A stretch of DNA of 64,000 bases from Metellina segmentata (taxonomy: Eukaryota > Arthropoda > Arachnida > Araneae > Tetragnathidae), in NCBI GenBank assembly GCA_947359465.1, contig OX375877.1:76396698-76460697 (forward strand). The letters run 5' to 3'. The translations under genes were made by a program, and so were the position numbers. Shown piece by piece: positions 54,561-64,000 of this stretch (position 1 is the first letter of the stretch; each line of letters opens with the position of its first letter). The notes beneath the pieces were generated by a model that saw nothing but the letters and a program-made list of their open reading frames with translations, was not told where the DNA came from and made no database searches.

Positions 54561-55512
54561 AAACGCCATTAACAAATTTCAGTGATAACCATGTGTAGCT
54601 GAAAGAAGGGGGATCCAGGAGTTCATGATTGGCTTTTTCAGTGAAATTCAAGGACGTTAAAATTGAAACTGCCATCTCAGCCTGACTGAAATTAGAATAT
54701 AGTTATTTTTATTTAAAATTTCATTAATTTTATTTTTATTTATCTTTTTTATTCACCGAATTAAAATATTTTCTCGGGAACACCGGACTTCTGAGCTTCT
54801 ATTGACATCACTAGTATGGCATCACTAAGATGACGTTTTTAGGATGGGGTCACTAAGATGGCGTCAGTAGGATGACCCCTCTGAACATCGAGAGTTTTCC
54901 AAGTACTGCTTATCCCCACAACATGCAAACGACTAAATAACAACATCTATTGATTGAAAGATTCCCCGGAAAGATTCTTCCAGCCTTGGATCCAAATCTT
55001 TCCAAGGATTTTTTCCATCCTTGCAAAGAATCCTTGAAAGGATTGGTAAAGTTGGACCAAACTCGTTGGAAGTCATGGCAGGATACTATGAAGGTTGCAA
55101 GGTGGAATTTTGAACATGAACCCCTCAGAGGGTTAAATTAATTCAATGCTATTTCTACTACAACTAGGTTAATAGGTTTGTTTTAAATATGAGGGTCCTT
55201 CCAGGAGGTCTTGAGCAATGTGGGCTTTATTTATGTATAAAGTATCCTTAACCCTCTGAGCGTAACGATATTTCCGAGTAAGTGCCATTGTTTTTACCCC
55301 ACAACAGACATGATGAGTAAATCAATTGACTGAAAGAATTTCATGGATTCTTTCAACCCTCAAAAGATTCTATTAGTCCTGTAACATCCAAACGCCAGGT
55401 GTCAGGGTTAATTGGCTCCATACCTCTCAAGTGCCCTTTATGGAAGCGCCCACGCATGGAACTAAAGTTAGTTAAATTTCGGACTCCGTCTTGTTGGGAC
55501 ATCTGTGTAGTA
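54561..55512. other. No supported gene
   Basis: Includes short GATGACGT/GGATGGGGTCACTAAGATGG repetitions near 54780-54880. No recognised frame. Confidence 0.45.
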
Positions 55513-56363
55513 TATTTTGAGGATTATCTTTTGTGTTGCTTTCCTCGCTTTCATAATTTTTAAACCCGTGTATTGTACTGTCTATCTTTTAATAAATGTT
55601 AATTTTAATGTCCAAAAATGTTTGGAGTAATCGATTCGGCACAGTCCTTTCTTTAGAATTAAATCCTTTGGAAATATTTTAATGATCTTTTGCTTAAAAC
55701 GGAATCGTCCGGAAAGATTCTAATGGTTCTTTCATTAGTATATCGCTTGGAAATACTCTATTCTCATTTTCCTCAGAATATAATCCTTTATAAAAATTCC
55801 ATTGGTTCTTTCCTTGGAATAGAATGCTCTGGAAGAATTCTACCACTCCCTGCCTTACAATAGAATCCTTTGGACAGTTTCTACTGGGCAAGAAACTCAA
55901 AATTGGTTACAACTCTAACAGTGAAATTATCTAGTCTGTGTAGCAACTGGATTATTTTGAGGATTATCTTTTGTGTTGCTTTCCTTGCTTTCCTCGCTTT
56001 CATAATTTTTAAGCCCGTGTATTGTCTATCTTTTAATAAATGTTAATTTTAATGTCCAAAAATGTTTGGAGTAATCGTTTCGGCACAGTCCTTTCTTTAG
56101 AATTGAATCCTTTGGAAATAGTTTAATGGCCTTTTGTTGAAAACAGAATCATCCGGAAAGATTCTAATGGCTCTTTCATTAGTATATCGCTTGGAAATAT
56201 AATAGTGTCATTTTCCTCAGAATATAATCCTTTATAAAAATTGCATTGGTTCTTTCCTTGGAATAGAATGCTCTGGAAGAGTTCTACCACTCCCTGTTTT
56301 AGAATAGAATCCTTTGGACAGCTCCTACTGGGCAAGAAACTCAAAATTGGTTAGAACTCTATC
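55513..56363 (+). repeat. Tandem duplication, period about 440 bp
   Basis: The block starting TTTTGAGGATTATCTTTTGT at 55513 recurs from 55953. Both copies run through GTCCAAAAATGTTTGGAGTA to CTACTGGGCAAGAAACTCAA (ends near 55919 and 56363). Copies differ by scattered changes and a few indels; parallel minus-strand frames (MSFLPSR(N/S)CPKDSI) are shared only because the DNA is. Confidence 0.92.
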
Positions 56364-56828
56364 AGGAAAAACTTCTGGATGTAAAGTGTAATTGTTCATG
56401 GGAGATTAGAAAAGAGATTTGAAAAATTATCTAGAAATGCAATGTAAATCCTTGTCCTACTTTGGAAACTATTGATTATTTGGTTAAATAATTTAAAAGT
56501 TGTAAAAATAGCTAGCCTGCTCCTCTGGTGGGACATTTCCGAATAAGGTCAGGCCACACATTGTCTCAGACTATTTCATTGAGCAGCTTTCTCCAAAGCC
56601 ATCGTCTGACAAAGATCTCAGCTCAAACCCCTTCAGAAAAAGTTTGAAACTTTTGTGCGTGTCATGGAAGTGAAAAACTAGCCGACGAATTCCATGTTCT
56701 CGGAAGACACCCACGCCACTTTTGACTCCAACGTAATCCCCGTCCTACAAGCAAATGCTAAAGTTCACATGTCCGAATTACAAATTGGGGAGAATTCTTA
56801 TGTACACCCCTTTCAGAATGTACCTGCC
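56364..56828. other. No supported gene
   Basis: Upstream of the promoter-like island. A 91-codon frame (56694-56969) runs into that island; its composition gives no family clue. Confidence 0.4.
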
Positions 56829-57018
56829 GACGTCACAAGAAAATCGAACGAGATGAGACAAAGCTATCAAAAACTTCGTGACATTTCTCCGCTGCAGCGT
56901 GACGTCAGCGTCCTCCCATTGGCGGACCAGACGCGAGCGTGGGCGGGGCCACGTGGATCCGAAACGTGAAAATCTCTGCAGTCGATAACCGAACTGCTTG
57001 GAACGATGCCAGCAAAAT
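56829..57018 (+). promoter_or_regulatory. CpG-rich promoter-like island
   Basis: A dense set of canonical motifs: GACGTCAC at 56829, a full cAMP-response element TGACGTCA at 56900-56907, an inverted CCAAT box (ATTGG) at 56918-56922, a GC box GGGCGGGG at 56941-56948, an E box CACGTG at 56950-56955, and AAAATGGC (YY1-like) near 57013. This contrasts with the A+T-rich surroundings. Such a combination is common in housekeeping promoters. The direction (plus) is inferred from the AAAATGGC position. I cannot identify the gene; a 5' untranslated first exon could follow. Confidence 0.45.
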
Positions 57019-57837
57019 GGCAAACTGAGTGAAATATCGTCATATTTTCAGTTGGAAGGGGTGCTGCTATTTCTTCTTTCTCTTTCGATGGGCTGCAGTT
57101 TCGTTTCGGTTAGTTACCGTCAGGCTTCGACGAGCATACGAGAAATGAGCCTAAATGTCAAAAGGGTATTGGAACTCCCGATAGCTTTCATGTGAATGGG
57201 AATAGAAAAAATGCATGTTTGCCGAGGGGAGCTGCTTTGGGGCAGCATGCACACATGCAGATGATCGTCGATTTTAATACAAAACTCCTATTCAACTTTT
57301 TCCATCGACTCTTTTTTCGGGTAAATTGTGAAATCGGCGTTGAAAATAAGATCGAGGAACTCGATTGTAATAATAATGTGTGAGAGTGGTTAAAGTCGAA
57401 GAGGGGATAAGCTAAATGTGTCACTTTGGGCTGTGTGACCTTAAATGACCTTCATGGCTCCATTTTCGATTTTTCAGTCATCTTCTTTGCGTAAGTCCGC
57501 GGTAGCCTAGCGCTGAACATCACTTTCGTTAGTTCGTGTTTTGTTTCAGCACGCCGCCAACAAAATTACCAAATAATGAATTAGGAATTCCTATATGATA
57601 GTAGATGGGTCAAAGCCAATTAGATTAAACACCAGATGATTCCAAAAGGACGATTGACTACTATTTAAGGTAACCCTGGCATTTAATAGGCCAGAGCATT
57701 TAAACTACTGAAGTAAATTCTCCACATACTGCCTGGTTTGTTTGTTTACCCTGAAAAGTATCCTCATAACCCGTTGATTTCTTCTATGCGGGGAATTAGC
57801 GATTACCATATCCCTATTCTTATAATGTTAATGTAGC
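57019..57837. other. Possible 5' exon/intron region, no coding exon identified
   Basis: After the promoter-like island the sequence becomes A+T-rich again. TTTCGGTTAGTTACC at about 57106 might hold a donor-like site, but without a reading frame I do not call an exon. Confidence 0.3.
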
Positions 57838-57985
57838 CAACCAACCGGTATAGTGGTTAAGGTGTTAGCCTCTAGATAGGAAGGTCCCCGGTTCGAATCC
57901 GGGTTCGGGCATGGATGTTTGTAAGCGTATACCAGCTCAGGTGTTGCTTCGTCATCTGAACATGGTTCAAAATTACGAAGTATAA
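57838..57985 (+). repeat. tRNA-derived SINE, internally deleted
   Basis: Complete head (TAGTGGTTAAGGTGTTAGCC; B box GGTTCGAATCC ending 57900) and the ATGGATGTTTGTAAGCGTAT start of the body. It then jumps to CAGCTCAGGTGTTGCTTCGT and CAAAATTACGA, with ~80 bp missing. The tail is lost at a junction with the next repeat. Confidence 0.85.
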
Positions 57986-58100
57986 ATTGTTAGGGTTAGG
58001 TTAGATGGTCCTCCCACTGGGTGCTCCTTCACAAGTGGCCATCACTTCCGGCCTTGTAGTGGCCAATGACTTAGGTCAAATGTGCCCGCCATTAGGAAAA
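57986..58100 (-). repeat. ~90-bp dispersed repeat, copy 2
   Basis: Inverse of 42155-42245 (CACTGGGTGCTCCTTCACAA, CACTTCCGGCCTTGTAGTGG). It starts with TTAGGGTTAGGTTAG. Confidence 0.8.
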
Positions 58101-58204
58101 AAATAATAATGTTAATGTATTTAAAACAAAGATATTCATATACTTCGTATTAAAAAATTGAAACACCTATTTTATGGTTGGGTTTAATCATATTGGAAGG
58201 TAGG

Positions 58205-58445
58205 TGATAATTGAATTTACGTCACACTGGGTTGTTGCTGACCAATCCATTAGAGAGATTTGAAAACAATCTGTAACTTTGAATCATGGTCGGATGAAGA
58301 AGTCTACACTTGAGCTGGCGCACCCCTCTCCAAATTTCCACATCACGCCAACGTGAGAGCATTTGAGTACGAGACAGATTTAACTTGCATCAACCCTCTT
58401 GTTGCTAATCCATGACTTCCATCTGAGCTACCGCGGTCCAGACTT
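58205..58445 (-). repeat. Diverged SINE copy
   Basis: Inverse body blocks (ACGTCACACTGGGTTGTTGC, ATCATGGTCGGATGAAG, CTCTCCAAATTTCCAC, CGCCAACGTGAGAGCATTTG), ending in a head-like CATCTGAGCTACCGCGGTCC, the inverse of the GCCGCGGTAGCTCAG head seen at 25.5 kb. Confidence 0.65.
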
Positions 58446-58453
58446 TAAGGTGT

Positions 58454-58467
58454 GAGAGAGAGAGAGA

Positions 58468-58502
<35 letters not shown>
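58454..58502. repeat. (GA)n microsatellite
   Basis: About 48 bases of AG with a few AAAG interruptions. Confidence 0.96.
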
Positions 58503-58617
58503 TAAAAGTAAAAGTAAAATTAAGTCAGTTTCACATAGTGATGACTAGTCCACGTGTTCTAAGAGGTCACAGTAAAGTACAGAAATGAAAGACAACAAGT
58601 ATGTGAACTATATCTGT

Positions 58618-58728
58618 AAATACTAGGCTATGAATCCAATGAATATATAATATATAGCAATAAAACCTATGAATATGTATAGCGATAAACCCTATGAATA
58701 TAGATCAATAAACCCCAGGAATATGAAG
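58618..58728 (+). repeat. Tandem repeat, 20-25-bp unit, part 1
   Basis: Units like ATAGCAATAAACCCTATGAA. The same unit recurs at 59150-59375, so an older array seems to be split by the dispersed repeat at 58730-59132. Confidence 0.8.
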
Positions 58729-58729
58729 T

Positions 58730-59132
58730 GTGTTGTCAAAGCCCCAAAACAGTAACGTGAAAACATTTATGTCATCACATTAACATCATTACACCAATAA
58801 ATAAAAACATGTATCGTCAGTCCAGCGCGGTGACCAAGCTTCGACTCTGCTCTGGCTCTCTATCGTCTTCTCAGGGCTCTGCCCGCAGTCCAAAAAGAAA
58901 ACCAACGATAAAAGTCTAAAACCAGTCAGAGATCATCTGGACGAACACCACCTGCATAGGACGTTCTATTTCACATGTTCTTCTCAAGGCGTTGTAAAGC
59001 ATGCGACGAAAGAAGAACAGCTGGCGCCAAACAATAAAAAATCAGATTATATTCGGCATTCCGATGACACAATGGAGTAGGCACCTGCTCTGTAAATGAC
59101 CCTTCCTAAAGGTCAAGCACAACTGAGTTTCA
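58730..59132. repeat. Dispersed repeat, copy 1 of 3
   Basis: Shares long blocks with 60300-60785 and 60800-61165: ACACCAATA(A/C)ATAAAA, GTCAGTCCAGCGCGGTGA, GACGAACACCACCTGC, TATTCGGCATTCCGATG and GACCCTTCCTAAAGGTCAAG. It could be an LTR or a non-autonomous element; no ends are certain. Confidence 0.8.
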
Positions 59133-59149
59133 GACGGTCACAACATCAA

Positions 59150-59375
59150 CAAACCCTGTGAATATATATAGAGAGAAACCCTGTGATTATGAAGCAATAA
59201 ATCCTATGAATATATAGTTATAAACTCCATAAATATATAGCCATAAACCTCATTAATCTAAAGCAACAAATCCTAAGAATCTATAGCAATAAATCCTATG
59301 AATCTATAGCAATAAACCATATGAATCTATATCAATTAACCCTATAAATACATAGCAATAAATCCCAGAATTTAT
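59150..59375 (+). repeat. Tandem repeat, 20-25-bp unit, part 2
   Basis: Units like ATAGCAATAAATCCTATGAA, about nine, continuing the array at 58618-58728. From 59376 to 60299 nothing is recognised, apart from a TCACCCTGTAT-type word near 59747, common at ends of arthropod elements. Confidence 0.8.
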
Positions 59376-60299
59376 CACACAAAATCTTACCTAGTCGAAA
59401 GACAATCCGAAGAAATGTTGACCGTTTTTCGATTAGACGTAGCATTTCGGAGAAATTCGCGTCAAGTTTTTTTGGCTTCTCTCCCGGTCATCAAAATTTT
59501 AAACTACCCCTTAAAAACACCAAACCTTTTGACATCCCTGGGGTTAATGGTACCTGAGATTAAATCGAGACACGGGTACGAAAGTAAAGCACCCAAGGGG
59601 CATATGCAAATCCAAACATGAACGTTTAATAGTTGTCGGTACGCATCTTTTGGAGTGCCACTTCCAATAAAGAAATGGACACTTTTTCGGGTTGATTCTC
59701 GTCAAGAAATCACGCAGTATAGAATATTGTGCGGTCGATTTCGATCACCCTGTATCTAAATACAAAGAGCTATCATTCCATGTTGCATAAACAGATAGAA
59801 TGGAAACAATATTATGGCCATCAAAATGGAATAATTAAAAAAGCAGTCTCTAAATAAATGGTACGGGCCTGGTTGGATTGTGAAATTAATTTCACGCATA
59901 GAAAGTTTGTACGATTGTTTATTGTGAATACACAACAAACAATTTACAGTTTGATATTAATATTGAAGGATAATTTTGTCGTTTAAAGCTTGTAACTGTA
60001 GCGTAGTTATGTAGCTTTAGAAGGACCCTACTTACGCAGTCCACACTCCACGCAATCCAAAGTTACACTGGCCCAAATCTTGCCCTGCACCGTAGAATTT
60101 CAATACATTGCGGATCCCTCCCCGAGCTCAGTGCTCCTGCACACAGAATGCATGTCAGATAAGGACATCTTTTGTCTTCAAGACGCTATATTTAACTTCA
60201 GGATGTTTCCTCTACGTCTGAAATCATTAGACAAATTAATTGCAACGTTTTATGTAGTGCTGGACTTTTAATGCATGGCCCCAGCACTGTTCCTATTTT

Positions 60300-60785
60300 A
60301 AAACATTGTGTTGTCGTCGACCCAAAACGGTAGCGTGGAAACAGTACAAATCATACACAAGGAGAAGACAACCAACAGCTAAGATATTTAAGTCATTATT
60401 ATTCCATGAACAGCAAGAATTTATACAGTACTTACATCACCACAATAATATAGTTACACCAATACATAAAAGTATAGGACGTTAATACAGGACGGTGAAC
60501 AAAGCCTCACTCGCTGCTTCTGTGTCTCTCTTTCACTTTCTCTAACGGTCCTCTCCATCGTCTCTATGATAATCCAAAGGTAAAAGTCAAAAAACAATCA
60601 GAGATCACCTGGACGAACACCACCTGTTCTTCTCAAGTCATTGCAAAGCGCATGGCGGAAGAACAGCAGCTGGGGCCAAACAATAAAAAATCAGAATATA
60701 TTCGGCATTCCGATGGCACAGTTTAGTCGGCCCCTGCCCTGCAAGTGACCCTTCCTAAAGGTCAAGCACAACATAAGTCACAACT
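60300..60785. repeat. Dispersed repeat, copy 2 of 3
   Basis: Longest copy; includes an upstream part (GTCGTCGACCCAAAACGGTA, ACAGTACTTACATCACCACA) partly present in copy 1 (GCCCCAAAACAGTAACGTG). Confidence 0.8.
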
Positions 60786-60799
60786 CCTCCTCCCTGAAG

Positions 60800-61165
60800 A
60801 ATTAATATCATTACACCAATACATAAAAGTATGTATCGCCAGTTCAGCACGGTGAACAAAGCCTCACCCACTGCTTCTGTCTCTTTCTCTCTCTCTCTCT
60901 CTCTCTGTCGTCTCTAACGTCTCTCCACAGTCCAAAAATAACGCAACGGTAAAAGTCAAAAATCGATCAGAGATCTTCAGGACGAGTAAAACCTGCAGAA
61001 GACGCTCTTTTTCACCAGCTCTTCTCAAGTCGTTGTTAAGTGCGTGACGGAAAAACAGCAACTGACTATAAGCAAAAAAATCAGAATACATTCGGCATTC
61101 CGATGACACAATTGAATAGGCACCTTGCAAGTGACCCTTCCTAAAAGTCAAGCACAGCCGAGTTT
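60800..61165. repeat. Dispersed repeat, copy 3 of 3, with (TC)n
   Basis: Same body as copy 2, starting at the ATTACACCAATACATAAAAG block. It has an expanded CT microsatellite at 60885-60907. From 61166 to 61780 nothing is recognised. Confidence 0.8.
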
Positions 61166-61782
61166 ATCACGACGTCGCAACATATTACCATAACAAAAAG
61201 GATCCCCCTTAAAACATTTATGGTAAATAAAGTTACATAACTTTTCGTAATTATCAACGAACGATATTACCTTACAATGTTGAAACGGCACATTTCCTTT
61301 CAAACTTTATCTTTCACATTTCCTTAACTTAAACTTTTTTTATTCAAACTTTAAAGATTTCTGACGAGCATCTTAAAATATTAAGGTATTGACGCAGCTC
61401 CTCTAAATAGCGTTCGAAACGACTGCCACTCTTACGCCTTTTCAAATGCATTCTTTGCAACGACTTCATGCGTTTTCTTTGACTTAGTACTAACATTATT
61501 CTCATTACATTCAAAATTTGTATTGCAGGTCTAAGAAGAGCGTTTAGGGTACAAGCAAGGACTTCGCTACACATTAATAATACTAAGGATCTCGCGATTA
61601 ATCACTCTGTCATATCTGAGCGTAGGCTGTTTGTTATGTAATCAGATGGTCGAATGGAGCGTGTATGTGCATGCAAATTTTGTGTACTTATTACCACGCC
61701 TATCGACCACTGTTGGAGACTAGATTCTGGTTATTTCACGATTCCTCTACACCATTGACCATCTCTCACTGAACATGCCGAC

Positions 61783-62087
61783 CTACCGGCATAGTGGTTT
61801 AGGTGTTAGCCTCTAGATCGGAAGGTTCCTGTTTCGAATCCGGGCCCGGGCATGGATGTTTGTAAGCGTATGGTGTAGAGGCGGCTGGTGCACCTTAAAT
61901 CTGTCGTGGCCGAAAGTCCTCACGTTGGGTTGGTGTGGAAGTTTGGAGAGTGGGGTGCCAGCTCAGGTGTTGCTTCGTCATCTGACCGTGGTTCAAAATT
62001 ACGAGGTGTTGTCCTCGGATCTTTCCCTTAAGGGACTGATCCCGGACCGTCGTCAATAGCCCGTTGTGTTGCTCTAGTGCGACGTTA
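61783..62087 (+). repeat. tRNA-derived SINE, full length
   Basis: The clearest plus-strand copy. A-box region ATAGTGGTTTAGGTG, B box GTTTCGAATCC (61831-61841, one change from GGTTCGAATCC), body GGATGTTTGTAAGCGTATGG ... TGTTGTCCTCGGATCTTTCC, end GTTGCTCTAGTGCGACGTTA followed by A+T-rich DNA. The 67-codon frame inside is not a gene. Confidence 0.92.
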
Positions 62088-64000
62088 AGTAATAATTATT
62101 ATTTCTCTCACTGAACATAGTTTTTAAATAAAGCTCGGTGTTTAAATGTAGTAAAATTGTGTTACACTGTGTTTTTGGATTTCAACTAATCGTTTCTCCT
62201 CATTCCTAACTAAATATTGTAAATCACTTAAAACTCACTATGTTTATTGAAAATTCCAGTCAATGTAAGTAAATTAAAAGTTTTGTTGTACAGGATAATT
62301 CAGAAAGAATGTTCCCGTGATTATCTTGGCAAGGAAACATTCTTTAATCTGAAAAGGGAAAAATTATGAATAGATGTTTAATGCATCACTTATTATTTTT
62401 ATAAGAAATCGATTTGGATACATAAAAATAAAAACGTAAATTTTAACTTGAAGAATTAAGAATGAAGGAGAATGATTAAGGATACTTAAGATTTAAAAAT
62501 ATATACCTTCTTATTTTTGATACGCCAAATAAAGCACTCGGATGTAGATCTTTGTTTATGTTAAAAGTGCAGATAAATATCTCTGCAGTTCGGATTCCAA
62601 ACATTGAATTGTAGATACATTAAATTTTTGATGATGGGGATGTCTTTGGGTCTTTGTTGGTCGATGTAACTGTGATGTTCATAAAATTAAAACCTTTCTG
62701 ATTATGTCAGCTTCATATTCTTTTGTTCTGTTAATTCATTGTTATTTCTGGAGGGTTTAAAATTTCTTAGACTTTATTTCTTGATTCATTTTTATATTTT
62801 AGAAATTATATTAAATTTACAAAATGAGGTTCTTAGTTTTTTAAATAAAATTTTCGTAGGCCTTGTATAAATTGTAATAAGCCCTTTGCATTGTCAGTTT
62901 ATTTGAAATATGGGCTATGTCTGGCGAGACATTTGTAACTAATTCTGAAATTCATAAGTTTGTAATCGTACATTTTCCTGTTCTAAAAACAGTAAATTGG
63001 TCTTCCTTTTAACTTCACTCTTCTTCCAAACAAATTCCTCGCTTGAAAAAAGTTAATAATGAATATCATAGCACTGTGATTTGTCATCCTTTCATAGCGA
63101 AAATACTTTATTCCTGGTGCTACAAGTAAAAAATATTGATGGGAAAACTGAATGCAAGACTGCTGTAAGTTCGTCATTTTTAAAGGAAATGAACTTTAAA
63201 GTAATTCCTTATCACACTCTAAAACTAAAAATCGACTTCTTTAGTAATAACACCTTTTGTAGTTTTCCCACACTAAAATGCGCTGTATGCGAAATGGATT
63301 ATATGCATGGATAAGAAAAGCATGCGTATTTAGTCGAAAGAAAATTATAAAAATTATAAAAACATCAAAATGAAGTTTTAAAATTTATTTTTACTTCACT
63401 TAAATTATAAAAGCATTTTTCTATTATCACGAAAAGTGATTATTACGATGACTTTCAACTGGTTATTAGGGTAAGTATGCTGATTTCAATGTACGGAATA
63501 ATACCCTAAAAAGCGACTGTATAGGAAAACTAAGTAAAACGCAGATTGTGTTCAAAGCACATAAAAGTTTCCAGATTCAGCCATTCTATTTTAGAACATC
63601 TTTTATTAGACCGCAACACACACCCATAGTTCGAGTTCGATTTTCATATTCATGATAGGTTAATGTCCTTTTAGCTGAAACCACTACCCATGGATGAAAC
63701 TTTCTGTGTCATAGGCCGACCACAAAAGCCTCGCAGATCGCCTAGCAATAACGACGAACGATTCCCAAATTAAGCGACCATTGGGTGCATTAAGGAGATT
63801 GGATGAAATGCGACGATTTTTCCGGCTCTTTGAGAACAGAAGCTGGAACAAGAGCCTCCCTGCTGGGTCTTAGGAAACTATCTTTTATCCTCTGAGATCG
63901 TGTAACAGTTTAGTAGGCCATTGTATATCCAATTTGAATTCACTGGTAGCATGTCTGTTGAATTGAAATTGGAAAAGCTGAATCTCCTTTTCTTCAATGA
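62088..64000. other. No supported gene
   Basis: A+T-rich DNA to the window end. Frames of 60-80 codons show no motif. Confidence 0.45.

Noticed and set aside
55694..56344. Paired MSFLPSR... minus-strand frames as a duplicated gene
   Set aside because: They are parallel only because a ~440-bp DNA block is duplicated; the frames are short and carry no known motif.
56694..56969. 91-codon frame as a gene
   Set aside because: It overlaps the CpG-rich promoter-like island; openness follows from base composition and no family is recognised.
57986..58003. TTAGGGTTAGGTTAG as an interstitial telomere
   Set aside because: Only about three imperfect units of an arthropod-like TTAGG repeat, at the edge of a dispersed repeat.

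Overview
The window reads as A+T-rich, repeat-dense DNA of an animal, most likely an arthropod. The evidence is a rosa-type (DD41D) mariner, Tc1-like elements, tRNA-derived SINEs, long (TA)n, (CA)n and (GA)n tracts, a satellite array and a Polinton/Maverick. I cannot name the species; a chelicerate would fit, but that is a guess. I found no convincing host protein-coding gene. Nearly everything I can support is mobile DNA or tandem repeat, plus one promoter-like island near 56.9 kb.

The centrepiece is a 10.65-kb Polinton (endogenous adintovirus-like element) at 5425-16076. Its ends are exact: terminal inverted repeats (TIRs) start AGTAGTATTAC and are flanked by a 6-bp target duplication, CCTACT. 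It is nested inside a Tc1-like element (5389-16925). All recognisable genes lie on the minus strand and are tightly packed. In transcription order they are a small membrane protein, a truncated extra packaging ATPase and an ATPase relic, a frameshifted second membrane-protein copy, the complete A32/FtsK-like packaging ATPase, a pX-like protein, a proline-rich conserved protein, a chromodomain DDE integrase, a penton-like minor capsid candidate, a pVI/core-like basic protein, the double-jelly-roll major capsid protein, an adenain-like protease, and two paralogous accessory genes, each built of two copies of one module. Together they form a virion-morphogenesis set (capsid, protease, packaging motor) plus integration. 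The protein-primed DNA polymerase B of normal Polintons is absent. The right third shows rearrangement: a duplicated ATPase 5' part and an inverted internal copy of the left subterminal repeats.

Other regions: 0.6-2 kb, a dead mariner-like element; 2.9-4.4 kb, an intact-looking DD41D mariner, with a deleted sibling at 19.1-19.8 kb inside a (TA)n tract; 17.5-25.9 kb, tandem duplications and microsatellites; 26.4-27.8 and 37.5-38.9 kb, two more Tc1-like elements (one frameshifted, one with a single amber codon); 29-34.9 kb, a 33-bp minisatellite, a hairpin element, a Tigger-like non-autonomous element and a 22-24-bp minisatellite; 40.5-41.1 kb, a 35-bp minisatellite; 42.2-46.3 kb, a foldback DNA transposon and a short relative; 47.5-51.5 kb, a SINE nest; 52.1-53.8 kb, a ~122-bp satellite; 55.5-56.4 kb, a tandem duplication; 56.8-57.0 kb, a promoter-like island; 57.8-62.1 kb, more SINEs and a three-copy dispersed repeat. 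The remaining stretches show nothing I can support.
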